64,000 bases of DNA from Clavelina lepadiformis (Eukaryota > Chordata > Ascidiacea > Aplousobranchia > Clavelinidae), in NCBI RefSeq assembly GCF_947623445.1, contig NC_135241.1, positions 3,970,501 through 4,034,500 of the forward strand. Reading direction: 5' to 3'. Below, in pieces: positions 23,714 to 34,175 of the stretch. A program made the translations under genes and the position numbers. Below the pieces are notes generated by a model. The model did not search any database and was not told where the DNA came from. It was given only the letters and a program-made list of their open reading frames with translations. Numbering within the stretch: position 1 is the first letter of the stretch; each line of letters opens with the position of its first letter.

Positions 23714-24751
23714 CTAATAGTCGTCACTACAATGACTGTCAATGAACTTGTTCCAGGTAGGGAAAACATGTTTCCCAAATTGACCAAATGATGCATTCAA
23801 ACACTCGGAACCAAACGGCAGGTCAAGAAAGTATTTGTCAGCAAATATTTTCAAAGTCATATAATTTCTAAAATCTGCCATTTCCTTCACATTCACATTT
23901 TTCTGCATGATGGCGTATCCCCACGCTGCATTATGAGAATTTCCAGGATAACAAACCGCCTTCCAGTAATATCCTGGCACCTTAACTGGATTTTTATCGG
24001 GTAACTCATTCTTGTTCAGCCATAACGGCTTGTTGTTTTTATCCAAAGCGGTACCATAGGTTCCTGTAAGAATGTAAACCTTTTCTCCCGGCACTAAATC
24101 TAAAATGGTGTACATTGTAACACACTCGTACACTCGCCAGGAGTGTTGGTTGAATTTGGCAAATTGTGGAGCGGCATTGGTCAAAGTAAAAGTTGCTCTT
24201 TGTTTCTCTAAGTTTTGAGAGTTGATTGCATTCGGTGACAAGTGTCCTCTATCTAAGTCTAGTTCATTGTCATGATAATCTTCACACACTGCCTGATATT
24301 TTCTGCACATTTTTAATTCTGTGTGGTTTGTAAAGGTAATGATGGAATCAACGGAGTTAACTGGAAGTGCATTGCGCCCGCACAAGCCCAGAGCAACACG
24401 TTTCCAGTATTCTGAAGATGGCCTGTCGTAGGATTTTGCACCACGATGAAGCACAATTGCATTGGCTGTGTACACTGGTATCCGGTCAGTTGTGCTAAAC
24501 AAAGTTGCAAAGAATGGTTTTCCTTCAAGGCCACCTTCAACTTCATTTTGGCATAGTTTGACCACACCTCTGTCCATTACATCAACTGGCATTGGCCATG
24601 GCTTGTGATGGAAGAAATCATCACAGGTATAGTTTACATCTCTGACTGCGGAGCTGTAATGGGGTTTAGTATAAAAAACCAAGTGTTTTGCTTTAGTGTC
24701 AACCAGCAACAAAGATATCAAGTGATAAGCAAAAAGCCAGACAAAAGTCAT
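23714..24751 (-). CDS. ENDOD1: Secreted DNA/RNA non-specific endonuclease, ENDOD1-like
   Basis: A 345-residue protein in one exon. Residues 1-21 (MTFVWLFAYHLISLLLVDTK) form a signal peptide, so the protein should be exported or lysosomal. The body is a metal-dependent beta-beta-alpha NUC nuclease domain. The catalytic DRGH is at residues 167-170, followed by HLSPN, and the NAAPQ....NQ metal-binding asparagine block comes about 30 residues later. Many cysteines suggest disulfides. Similar proteins in fish and other animals are annotated as endonuclease domain-containing 1. The frame continues upstream to a TTG at 24781, but 24751 is the first in-frame ATG and starts directly at the signal peptide. 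The exact orthologue within the family is not certain. It is the last of three intronless minus-strand genes. Confidence 0.88.
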   Translation of the reverse strand: MTFVWLFAYHLISLLLVDTKAKHLVFYTKPHYSSAVRDVNYTCDDFFHHKPWPMPVDVMDRGVVKLCQNEVEGGLEGKPFFATLFSTTDRIPVYTANAIVLHRGAKSYDRPSSEYWKRVALGLCGRNALPVNSVDSIITFTNHTELKMCRKYQAVCEDYHDNELDLDRGHLSPNAINSQNLEKQRATFTLTNAAPQFAKFNQHSWRVYECVTMYTILDLVPGEKVYILTGTYGTALDKNNKPLWLNKNELPDKNPVKVPGYYWKAVCYPGNSHNAAWGYAIMQKNVNVKEMADFRNYMTLKIFADKYFLDLPFGSECLNASFGQFGKHVFPTWNKFIDSHCSDDY

Positions 24752-25349
24752 TGCAAACCTTGCATATAGCTTTGTCTTCAAGATTTTTTACCAAAACAAT
24801 ATGCAAAAATTACAAACACAGTTGTTACACAATGTTTCTTACACTATGTTTATCAACCTGTCATCTTTATAATAAAAAATTTCTGTTACAGTAGAAAGTT
24901 TAATTAGAAAGCTCTTAAAATATAAAATTATAAAGTACAAACATTGGGGAACAGTCAAACGGACAAGTAACTTCACAAAATAAGAAAATCATACAATACT
25001 ATCCTCCACAGCATACATATTCAGAAGTGAAGTCAATACAATCCCGGTGGGAGTTACATTGTTGCTTGCAGCATACAACACAAGAAAAAAGCAGCAAGTT
25101 GTTTGGAATGTGACCTTTGTTCGATCAATGTAGTTTATTCAGCAGTTTGAAATTTGCAAACAATTCCTATGTTTAAAAAGCAAAGCCAAGCATTCTTTCA
25201 CTGAAGTTCTATTTGAAGCCAGTATAGTAAAACAGAGGTAAGAGATATTCATGAATCATGAAAAACTTCCTAGTACTGTGCTTTGAACAGGCAAAAGTTA
25301 CATGACACAGGTCTTTTTACAAATAGGGAAAAGCAGAATGAGGACTGGG
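24752..25349. other. intergenic, no gene seen
   Basis: About 600 bases between same-strand genes. It holds the promoter side of the ENDOD1-like gene and the 3' flank of the KATNIP-like gene. No further exon of the latter could be found. Confidence 0.4.
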
Positions 25350-26303
25350 TCACCTTTGCTTGTTTTTCATTGAAAGTCCTTGTACATTCAATCTGGTGTG
25401 CAATTTAGGACGTTGAAAAATAATATTATTACTGTTCATTGAGGAAAAGTGACCAACGTTGTCTGTGTCAAATGTTTCACGGCTATCAATGCTTAGCTGA
25501 TCTTCCTGTTTACTATTATTACTGGTAAAACACAACAAATTGTTTTGTGTATTTTCTTCATCGCTAATACCATCTGCTTTTATTTCCTCAATAATCTCTT
25601 CACATTCTGCGTCTGAGCAGGAATCCTCATCCACTTCGAAGTTCATGGAATACTGAACTCCTTTGATATTGCTCACTGACGCCCTCAGATGGTCACCACT
25701 TGCTGCCTTTATTGGCACTGAGCCTTGACCCCAAAATTTTCTCTGCGTGGCACACACTGTTTTGGGCCTTGGCAAAGGAGTTATCACATCTTTGGAATTG
25801 CCTTCTTCAAAATCAATCGAGTCTTCAAAATCATCAGAATAGTGAATATTCATTGCTCCAAGTGAAGCAAATGTTTTTAGGCCATTTTCACCAGCGATTT
25901 CCACTGAAGCTTGACCCCAAAATTTACGATGTTGCTCAGGTGCTGTACTCACTCTTGTCTCTGCTGGGTTGTATCGTTTCCTTGGTGATAAATTTCCAGG
26001 TTTTATAAGGGGCATTCTCCGGTTTTGTTGGAAATCAACATGCCTGAGAGAAGGCTTTGCTTTACGTGGTATTGCATTGGCTCCATTGACGTAGACAGAA
26101 AAGCCTTTTTCTTTTTTTTCCTTCTCCTCTTGCTCTTTGTCTCTAATTTTGGCATTCTTCAGAATCTTATTGTGTTGTGCCAATTCGTACAGGTATCTGT
26201 TCTGCCTTTCAAGGGCACTTTCGTATTGATTGCAAGGATTACTAAGCTGCTTGCCATATATATCTTCATATTTTGTTTGCTTCCTGTTATTATGTTGCAA
26301 CAT
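25350..26303 (-). CDS. KATNIP N-terminal-like protein, stand-alone
   Basis: A 317-residue single-exon protein. The N-terminal helix (about 27-70, ERQNRYLYELAQHNKILKN then Lys/Glu-rich) leads into GFSVYVNGANA. This resembles the beginning of katanin-interacting protein (KATNIP/KIAA0556), a ciliary-base microtubule protein, as I remember it (NRILK...GFSVYVNGAN, later YSDDFE). Two repeats of about 45 residues follow: RKFWGQASVEI...YSDDFEDSIDFEE (about 127-170) and RKFWGQGSVPI...YSMNFEVDED (about 190-230). The tail is acidic and Ser/Asn-rich, probably disordered. Full-length KATNIP is over 1,500 residues with DUF4457 repeats; none are here, and only 600 bases separate the stop from the next gene. 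The codon before the stop, AAG CAA AGG TGA, contains a possible AG|GTGA donor, so a short extra exon cannot be excluded. Homology is from memory. Confidence 0.5.
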   Translation of the reverse strand: MLQHNNRKQTKYEDIYGKQLSNPCNQYESALERQNRYLYELAQHNKILKNAKIRDKEQEEKEKKEKGFSVYVNGANAIPRKAKPSLRHVDFQQNRRMPLIKPGNLSPRKRYNPAETRVSTAPEQHRKFWGQASVEIAGENGLKTFASLGAMNIHYSDDFEDSIDFEEGNSKDVITPLPRPKTVCATQRKFWGQGSVPIKAASGDHLRASVSNIKGVQYSMNFEVDEDSCSDAECEEIIEEIKADGISDEENTQNNLLCFTSNNSKQEDQLSIDSRETFDTDNVGHFSSMNSNNIIFQRPKLHTRLNVQGLSMKNKQR

Positions 26304-27933
26304 ATTTGCTTATCCACATTTAATCATCAGAAAGTCACAGCATGCACTTGTGTAACGGTGATCTCAGCTGCATCTAAAAAGTTAACAGTGAAAAGTTAGG
26401 ATTGATTAATCACGCTCTACAACAATCCACAAAAAAAACTTAACATGGAAGCCAAAACATGTACAGGAAAGTCCAGCAGGTTGCAGCTTATGGAGAAGAG
26501 CATTAAATAACTTAGGAAATAAAAGGATAAGATGGAATTCAATTAAAAATTGCTACTTAATATCTATTACTAAACCACCTGTATAATGCTATCCATCATT
26601 AATAACACTGTGATACCATGTTCAAGTTTAAAAATGAAGCAACAGAACTGATTAGACTGCGAAAAATCAAAACGTTTGCAAAAACATCCTGAACTATAAG
26701 AAAGAACCTACAAAAATGTTGTCACTATAAATTACATTAATAGATAATATCTTGCAGAAATATGCATAAATCGATGAGTTTAAGCCCACACAATGCTTCT
26801 AAGTGCGAAGACCAAATAAATGAATCAAATAAAATGCAAACACTGAGCAGTTTCAAGAACATACCACAAAGCAACATTGCATTTATTGATCATTCTAAAA
26901 GCAGAGTAAGCAGGTTTGTACATGACATAAATTATGGCTGATGAACAAAGGTGGAATGAGCATGTTTGATATTTACACTAAATTGTATGGGACATGTTTA
27001 TCACACTATTAACGTATTGTAATAAATCTTGAAGATTAAAAGTTAAATTTGTCAACACCATACGGGTAAAGATTAAGGTTAGTTATGTAAACAATCTATA
27101 TAAGGTTTAAATTTTCCGACATTTTCAGACTGGTTACACACAGAAATGAATCACTATGATATCACAAACAAAGGAAATTAAGTGGAAAAAGTCACTGCAT
27201 TATGAATCAACGCATCATCACCTGAGCCTAAGAATCACAAAATTGCATTTACGGCACAAAGGCTTCACATTATTCTTTAAGATGTCACACAACAATTCCG
27301 TATTCAAATGAAGTCAAGAAACATTAAATATTCAAGATCTTGCTTATAAATGCTTGTTATTTTGAATTGATGCACTGGCTAAATGCCAGCATTTTTATCT
27401 GTTACGATCAGATGTGATGTGGCATGACTCATTTAAGCACACATATATTACAAAAAATGCATACTAGCTGAAAAAGTTGTGAGATAAAAGTCATTACGTT
27501 TTTTGCGAAAGCAATACAAAAAAAACATTGCGCTGACTGCCTGATCTCAACACTGAATACGTGGTACTAGTTTTGCATGAAGTGATACATAAAAATTAAG
27601 CTTTAAATATCTAGTGTGAGGTTGTTATTAACAGCGTATCAAAATTCTACATCTTGCATTCTACCTAAAATGGTCACAAGATCAAGGATAGAAATAGAAC
27701 CGACAACAGGTTTATACATAGCATTGGGTAATTGAAATAAAAGTTACTTTTCATACATGAAATATACGCACAAAATAAAATTGGAACTAGACGTCATAAC
27801 ATATATAGAATAGAAACATAACAGAACTGCAACAACTGCCTACAACAATGTACACAATTAAACAAGCTCACGAAAACAACAACATTTAACGATAAAAATA
27901 TTCATCAAAATGGGATACTGGAAAAATCATTGT
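26304..27933. other. intergenic, no gene seen
   Basis: 1.6 kb, AT-rich. It is the 3' flank of FAM135 and the upstream region of the KATNIP-like gene. No exon, RNA gene or transposon ends were recognised. Confidence 0.35.
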
Positions 27934-30930
27934 TTAAACAAAGTATTGCAATGCAGTGACAAGAAAAAATTGTTCCAAAAATATTTCTGAATCAACCACA
28001 GCAATATGAGCTGCCCTGCCAATGACAGAGTCAGCGGTTGCGGTAGGCAGTGCATGAACAATGTGGTATCGCAACAAGTTTACTTTGCTGCTTTTCAGGA
28101 TCGGTGTCATTATGTTACTGATCATTTCTTGATAGATTGGGCCTTGGCTCTTATCTTTAGCTGCAGCTCTACACATCTCAATCCGAGCAGACTGATAGGG
28201 AACATACTTATCTTCTGCTGAAGCGAGCAACAAAACATTCTTGAAAAATTCCAAACCAGGCTTTTTGCTAAGCTTGTAGATGTATGTTTTCCTCATGTTT
28301 CCCTCTTCCTTACAACCAAGCTGTTGCAAGCATTTTGACTTTTTCCACTTTTGTATTAACCACATTCCGGTATTCACCAATGTGCTTGTATTGAAAATGG
28401 TACCCAGATGTGGTGATGAAAATGATAAGAATGTGTGAAATTGTGACCTCAAGTGGCGCATACGATCATGGCTAATTGCAGAACGAATAAGTAAACCTCC
28501 TAATGAATGACCAATAAAACTAATCTTCTGTGGTTCTGATTTTGACGTGTAGTTGTTGTTAATGTAACGAAGAATTTCATCAATTAACTTCGTAGTCATT
28601 ACTTCAATATCATCATAGGTGTCCATTTCATTTGCAACTGAGAAAAGGTAGGACACTGACAGTTCGGATTTCCCTGACATTCTCAACACTGATTGTAGTC
28701 CCAGATGAAGAAACGTTTTAACCATTCGCAGATCACTACTGTTCCCATTAAGTCCATGTACCAAGATGATTAGGTGGGATGCACAATCAAAAGATTCATA
28801 CTGCTTCAAGTTTAATTTCCACTGCAGCAGGTAAGGACAAGGCTCCATGGCAGATGGGAGATCAGAAAACAAATTACCAGGAAACTGTATGTTGCTTAGG
28901 AGTTTTGCCTTTTCGGTTAAATGTTTTAGCTTTAGTTGGGATAGTGCTGACTCTCCGATAGAAGTTTGTTTAAGGTTGCTTACAACTTTATCATCTGGTT
29001 GTTGAGGTACTTCATTGTCAGGTGCATACATTGGTGCAGGTTCGCATACTTGTTCATGCAAGAGACCTTTTTCATATTCTTCCTTTAAAAAAGATTCAAT
29101 AGACATCAGTTTTTCAGAATCTTCACTCATGCTTCGTTCTGGCTTTACTCTATCTGCATGTGCCTTGTAATTAAATATTTCACTTTGCACTGCACTTGTA
29201 GGACAACATTCTGGTTCATCAAGGGGAGCAAGCATGGTCGAAGTTAATGTTGGTGCACTCAATCCATTGTCATTTTCAAATCCAAAAGCATTACCAATTG
29301 TATTGTTAGGAATAGTTGAGCTTGCAAGTGGCAATTTACCATTCTGTACATTTACATCAATCCCCTCGTTTTTAACTGGCGGTATAAGTTTGTTTTTGAA
29401 AGAACATTCTGAAAAATGCAAACTGAAATGGGGTAGATCATCTGGTTCTTCTAAAGTATAAGAATACAGTTCTTCGGAATACTTTTGCTTTGTTGTTGAT
29501 AACAGAGGATCCGTAGGTGATTTGACCATACTTAACGATGGATTTAACAAAGTAGTTTGGGCTTTTGAAGCTGTGTTTGAAATCCTTGGACTTGATGAGC
29601 ATGACAGTGATGTTCTGTTATTGGCTGAAGCAGCCACAAAAGTAGAAGGTTGTGAAGTGGACACCAAGTCCTGCAGCTTTTGAGCAAGAGAGTCTTTTTT
29701 ATTGAAAATTGGCTCAGTTTTGCATTCCTTTACAAATCTATCCTCAAACACAACTGGCATTACATCACAAACACCATCGTTTTCAACTGATTCCAGCTTC
29801 AATGGAGGAAGGCTTTGATAATAAGCTGATGACCTGATAAAATTTGCAATACCATTATACAATGACAATCTACATTCAGGGAACATTTGCCTTGGATTGT
29901 CCAATGTGAAAAACGAGGATTGAAATCTTTGGATTCTGTTTCTATGGTAAGAGTTTGATAACTTTTTTACAACTTTCCTGTGCAGACATACAATGTCCAG
30001 AATATGAGACCAAAAAGCAAGAACATGTGAGCAAGCAGAAGCTAAATTCATGTTTGCTTGATTAAGAAAATCGTCTTTTGTGTTCAGATTCGATAAGCTT
30101 GAGGGCATTTCATTAAGCTTGCTCATTGCATTAATAAACTCAAAAGTGTACTTGGATTTTTGCGGTAACTGTTGTAATAACTTTGTAAAATAGTCTTTGA
30201 GGCTTGTATAGATTGAACATAGAACATTCAGTATATCATTATGAATTTTCGTAGCCATATTAATCTGAGTCTTGAGATCGGCAGGTTTTGCATTATCCTT
30301 CATCGACTCTCGAAAAAGTATGGATTCCAGCGACGAAGAGTATAAACTGCTGGCAGATGCATTTCCACATGATGAAAGTGTAGCTATAAGAGGCTGGTGT
30401 AGAGCAACTAATGATGCATGGACTGTCATTTCTATGCCAGCCATAAAGCCATATTCAAAAACAACAAGCGTATATTCATGCAGTCCTTGTATTGGTTCAA
30501 TGTGTAGCATAATTGTTCTGGAGCTAATCATTTCAAAACTTTCAGATGTGATTTCTGCTTCATTGTCAGTTGGACAATACCATAGTTTTACGTCTAGTTG
30601 GAATTTCATTGAGGTTATGCAAGCAAATATGTTACGACTGTCCAAAAGTCTATGACATCGAAACAAAAAAGATGTATCAAGAGCAACTTCTTGCTTCTTA
30701 TGGAGTACTTGAATTGTTGCTGAATGAGCTCCATTTTCTGAAACCTTTGCGGGAGATGCAAAAGAACCTCCATCAGTTTTTTTCAGCAGATGAACTTCTA
30801 CATTTGATCGCACAGCGATTGGATCAATCGAGTCAATAGTAACCTTGTAAAACCCTCGTTGAAACATGTCAATATTATGAAAGTGACCCAAGTCCACAGC
30901 AATTTCAACAGTGGCTTGTAAATCATCCAT
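27934..30930 (-). CDS. FAM135A/B: FAM135 lipase-like protein (DUF3657 + alpha/beta hydrolase)
   Basis: A 998-residue protein in a single exon. The N-terminal 170 residues match the FAM135 beginning (ATVEIAVDLGHFHNIDMFQRGFYKV, with the VLHKKQEVALDTSFLFR block). The middle (about 400-720) is Ser-rich and low complexity. The C-terminal 260 residues are a DUF676-type serine hydrolase: LIILVHGLNGNSSDL, then nucleophile elbow GHSLGG near residue 810, SSPHLG, an acidic site in SAEDKYVPY, and a candidate catalytic His in AAHIAVVD. The substrate is unknown for the family. The frame is open to TTG 31002, but a TATATTTCAG acceptor at about 30982 and the family N-terminus place the start at ATG 30930. 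The vertebrate genes have many introns, so a single exon of this size is notable. Confidence 0.9.
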   Translation of the reverse strand: MDDLQATVEIAVDLGHFHNIDMFQRGFYKVTIDSIDPIAVRSNVEVHLLKKTDGGSFASPAKVSENGAHSATIQVLHKKQEVALDTSFLFRCHRLLDSRNIFACITSMKFQLDVKLWYCPTDNEAEITSESFEMISSRTIMLHIEPIQGLHEYTLVVFEYGFMAGIEMTVHASLVALHQPLIATLSSCGNASASSLYSSSLESILFRESMKDNAKPADLKTQINMATKIHNDILNVLCSIYTSLKDYFTKLLQQLPQKSKYTFEFINAMSKLNEMPSSLSNLNTKDDFLNQANMNLASACSHVLAFWSHILDIVCLHRKVVKKLSNSYHRNRIQRFQSSFFTLDNPRQMFPECRLSLYNGIANFIRSSAYYQSLPPLKLESVENDGVCDVMPVVFEDRFVKECKTEPIFNKKDSLAQKLQDLVSTSQPSTFVAASANNRTSLSCSSSPRISNTASKAQTTLLNPSLSMVKSPTDPLLSTTKQKYSEELYSYTLEEPDDLPHFSLHFSECSFKNKLIPPVKNEGIDVNVQNGKLPLASSTIPNNTIGNAFGFENDNGLSAPTLTSTMLAPLDEPECCPTSAVQSEIFNYKAHADRVKPERSMSEDSEKLMSIESFLKEEYEKGLLHEQVCEPAPMYAPDNEVPQQPDDKVVSNLKQTSIGESALSQLKLKHLTEKAKLLSNIQFPGNLFSDLPSAMEPCPYLLQWKLNLKQYESFDCASHLIILVHGLNGNSSDLRMVKTFLHLGLQSVLRMSGKSELSVSYLFSVANEMDTYDDIEVMTTKLIDEILRYINNNYTSKSEPQKISFIGHSLGGLLIRSAISHDRMRHLRSQFHTFLSFSSPHLGTIFNTSTLVNTGMWLIQKWKKSKCLQQLGCKEEGNMRKTYIYKLSKKPGLEFFKNVLLLASAEDKYVPYQSARIEMCRAAAKDKSQGPIYQEMISNIMTPILKSSKVNLLRYHIVHALPTATADSVIGRAAHIAVVDSEIFLEQFFLVTALQYFV

Positions 30931-31019
30931 TGTATTGTATAAGTAGACTAGACGTAAGGTAGAAAATTCAAAATAAAACAACTGAAATATATCTTTTGAC
31001 AAATTGAAAATAAATTTAC

Positions 31020-31281
31020 CACCATGTAAACATTCTCAGCAAATCCTAGTTGGTTGAAAAATTAATTAAATCACAATGCCTAAACTGAAAAGAAAGCTAG
31101 TATATTAGTCTTATTGCAATATTGTTTATCTAACGTAAACTGATATCTCAGACAGGCATTCTATTTCGAAGTTTCCCTTTGTAATCTCCTTTCACAAATC
31201 GCACACCTGAAAACAAACCATTCCATATATGGTCAGGCGGTATACTAGCCCATAGATCGAGCCTAGAGCAATGCTATAGGC
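31020..31281. other. FAM135 upstream region
   Basis: About 260 bases upstream of FAM135 up to the hAT-type MITE. No TATA box or other promoter element could be singled out. Confidence 0.3.
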
Positions 31282-31603
31282 CAGAGGTCGGGAAACTATG
31301 GCTCGCGAGCCAGATGTTGCTCTTTTGATGACGGCATCTGGCTCGCGGATAAATCTAATCTAGGCATTTCTTAGCACGATTGTAATGAATAAAACTTTTT
31401 CTGTAATTGTAAGTCGCATTAACAGTAAGAAGCATGTTATTAAAGAGTAAAATCAGACATTTACGATTGTCTAAAATTGTTGGTTTTGCTTAAAAATGCA
31501 CACATTAGTTGCATTAAGTGTTGAAAAATATTATATGGCTCTCATGAAAATACAATTAATGTAGCTTTCATGACTCCCTTAGCCAAAAGGTTACCGATCC
31601 CTG
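31282..31603. mobile_element. hAT-type element, 322 bases
   Basis: Begins CAGAGGTCGGGAAAC and ends with the complement-like GGTTACCGATCCCTG. The target duplication is CTATAGGC (31274-31281) / TTATAGGC (31604-31611), one mismatch. GGCTCGCGAGCCA near the left end is typical of small hAT elements. No coding capacity. Confidence 0.8.
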
Positions 31604-31617
31604 TTATAGGCCATAAT

Positions 31618-32010
31618 TGAAAATGTGGCAGCTGCACGCAGTTAATTCATCAACGTGACACCGAATTTTTGGGTCTAGTGCAGAAGCGCATAACCAAATG
31701 ACATCACAATTTGGGTAGCAGTGGTCTACTATGCAAATGTATCACACGGATGTGCACTTCTGCACTAAACCCAAAATTTTTATCGTTTTTATTATCTCTT
31801 ACCGATGCATAAGAAACAAAGGATGAAAACCTGGTTGTCTAAACACCAATTTATAATAAATCAACAAAGAATTGAAATGTGAGTGCATGGCACCGAAATT
31901 TGGATGTTTGTATGCACAATTTCTTGTAGAAAACTGGCTTATTTTCCAGTCGGGGCTATTGGCTAAATGCCTAATAGACGATTGCCCTAAATCCATTGCT
32001 ATAGTAACGA
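31618..32010 (-). repeat. dispersed repeat family R1, copy 1, interrupted
   Basis: Matches 42225-42530 and 56500-56760. Shared words in order: AAAATGTGGCAGCTGCACGC, ACCAATTTATAATAAAT, ACAAAGAATTGA, TTTCTTGTAGAAAACTG and TTCCAGTC. This copy is split by the 102-base MITE at 31671-31772. Orientation is given relative to the other copies, which read the same way; strand is arbitrary. No protein is coded. Confidence 0.65.
31671..31772. mobile_element. 102-base palindromic MITE, family M1, copy 1
   Basis: Left terminal repeat GGGTCTAGTGCAGAAGCGCA; the right end is the complement of the same motif. The middle has AAATGACATCACA and GTCTACTATGCAAATG. It lies inside repeat R1 copy 1, so it inserted later. 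Other copies are at about 33336 and 34071. Confidence 0.75.
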
Positions 32011-33335
32011 TTAAAATTTTCTTACCAATACTTTATTAAAATTTCTGATTTTTAAAGTTTACAGTCATTAGGCCTAGTCTACTGGTTTAAAATTTTCATG
32101 CAAATCTATTTGTTCGTCTATCTACAAGTGTATGATATACACGATCTGACGATAGATGTAAATTACTGGTTCCTTAAACTCTGTTTTTATCGTTGCTAGC
32201 CTGCTTTTTCTAGGCTACATAAAATAGTTTACGCGAGGCATCGATTTTACGAAAGAACTTTATTGCATATCGACTTTTTTAAACTTCCAAACGTAAAAAA
32301 CTGAGGTGTATGGAAAAACGTAGAGGTGCGGATCTGCCAGAGGTACCTAAAGCTAGCCTAGCTATGTTACGTTTGGATATCCGTCAGACAATGGACTGGT
32401 GGATGTTTGCAACAAAAATTCTCCAAATTACGGGCATAACATATCCTACAAAACCGATTTATTTACAAGTTCGGCTAGAATTAACCGGTTATTAAGTCTC
32501 CAAAATCCGGATCCGGGCAGCAAAAGACGAAGGTGAACTACAGCGAACCCGTAACTGAAAGCTACAAGCACAAATAATAGCTTAGCGAGCCTTTATAGGT
32601 TTCATTCTTTCGGTTTTCTGCATTCTCAAACTCACTCACTCGCAAATCTGGACATAAGCATACTCCATTAAAAAGCGTTTTGGGCTGCATCTAACCTCAC
32701 ATCCGGCTTTTACTAACTACCAACAACTGAGGGACCGACCCACCCACCCACACAATCGTTTATCATAAACAAACGGCGTCGTCCTGGCTGTTTCCAAATG
32801 ATGAAAATATAGCGCCACAAGCGAAATTTAGGAAACCGTTTTAGTCTTGGTTTTAGTCAGTGTTAAATCATACAACCATAAAGAAAAAAAAAGATTGTAA
32901 CGTATTTAACCATTTTATTCACAATTTCAGAGACATTTCCTGTAAGTATTATTTCATGAATGAAATCACATTCCTACAATTTACATTCCTACAAGTGCGT
33001 TCATTCACCACATAACGAAATAAAACATTTTGGTTTCTGAAATTAGTAACGCAAGTCAGTTTCGTATGAAATCGGGAAGATGCTAAGTCATGTCGAAGAC
33101 GTTCGACCCGAAAAGCTGAATGAATGAAACACGGCAGTCCACTGTAGCTTAGGTTTGGTAACGTTAGGCAATATGTACGTGGTTGGGGCGCTTATCGTCG
33201 ATATAAAAAATAGGGGTTCCTTATTAAGAGTTTGGCCATAAACTTTAAATTAACCTGTATCATGTTTCAGTCAGCTTGTGCTTACACTACGCCTACGATT
33301 ATACTACGTATTAACGATACCGGTAATGGTATTAT
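32011..33335. other. intergenic, no gene seen
   Basis: Upstream side of the repeat-rich gap. A frame at 32310-32495 (61 codons) is unsupported. The stretch 32500-32900 is slightly less AT-rich and could hold a promoter of an unseen transcript, but nothing specific is visible. Confidence 0.3.
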
Positions 33336-33439
33336 GGGTCTAGTGCAGAAATGCACAACCAAATGATGTCACAGATCGAGTAGCTGGGGTCTAGTATGCA
33401 AAGGCATCCTGTGGTTATGCACTTCTGCAATAGAACTGG
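33336..33439. mobile_element. palindromic MITE, family M1, copy 2
   Basis: GGGTCTAGTGCAGAAATGCA at the left and GGTTATGCACTTCTGCAATA at the right. The internal AAATGATGTCACAG and GGGGTCTAGTATGCAAAGGC match copies 1 and 3. Confidence 0.72.
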
Positions 33440-33459
33440 TATGACAGTATGATAGGCCT

Positions 33460-33592
33460 AATCTTTATCCTCGAACTGAGGAAGGTCTTTGCACGACTTA
33501 AACCCAGCGATGATTCCTCATCCCTCTAGCCCCGGTTAGGCGGTTACCAAGTTGGCCTTTGTGCAAGTTTCGATTGTATAAATTTACAATAA
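33460..33592. repeat. short dispersed repeat R2, copy 1
   Basis: ATCCTCGAACTGAGGAAGG, CTTTGCACGACTTAAACCCA and GCGATGATTCCTCATCC match 42152-42215 (ATCCTCGGACTGAGAAAAAA, TTTGCACAACTTTAACTGGG, GCAATGATTCCTCACC). The R2 and R1 words are adjacent at 42150-42530, so R2 may be the left part of a larger R1 element. Confidence 0.5.
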
Positions 33593-34070
33593 GCAAACCC
33601 TATAACACGGTATGCTGACTATGCTGGTTTTTCTTCTTCCATCCAGACACACAGGTCGGTTTCATCTTGACTGCGACACAACGCTTATTGCCTGCCAAAC
33701 TATCAGCTTAACTTTTGTTTGATATTGATGTGTTTAAATTATGTTTTTTGTAATTTGGGTTTGGTGACCGTGCTGCCACTAATAACTTTTTTACATCCTC
33801 ATATTAGTCTGCAATGCATGTTTTTGCCCTCAAGGCCTTGCCGCATTTACCCGTTTAATTTGTGGAACTTATTACCATAACTGCTAATATGTTTGCAACC
33901 ACCTGCGCCAGCACTGTTTTTCGTCCCCCAAATTGAAGACACAAAATAAAATGGTTGAATGAATAAATTTCACGTTAACAGAAATGAAACATTTGCATGA
34001 GCATTTAAACTTAACGTTTATCAGCTGTTGTAAAGAGTTTCTGTAATATAGGTTTAGTACTAAAACCACG

Positions 34071-34175
34071 TGTCTTGTGCAGAAGTGCACAACCAGGTGA
34101 TGTCACAGTTTGAGTAGTTGGGGGTCTACTATGCAATGGCGTTCTGTGGTTGTGATGCACTTCCGCACTAGACCC
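34071..34175. mobile_element. palindromic MITE, family M1, copy 3
   Basis: TGTCTTGTGCAGAAGTGCAC at the left and GTGCACTTC-like TGATGCACTTCCGCACTAGA at the right, ending in CCC. The internal GGTGATGTCACAG and GGGTCTACTATGCAATGGC match the other copies. Confidence 0.72.

Noticed and set aside
30931-31002. Longer FAM135 start
   Set aside because: Begins at TTG and crosses a TATATTTCAG acceptor; family similarity begins right after ATG 30930.
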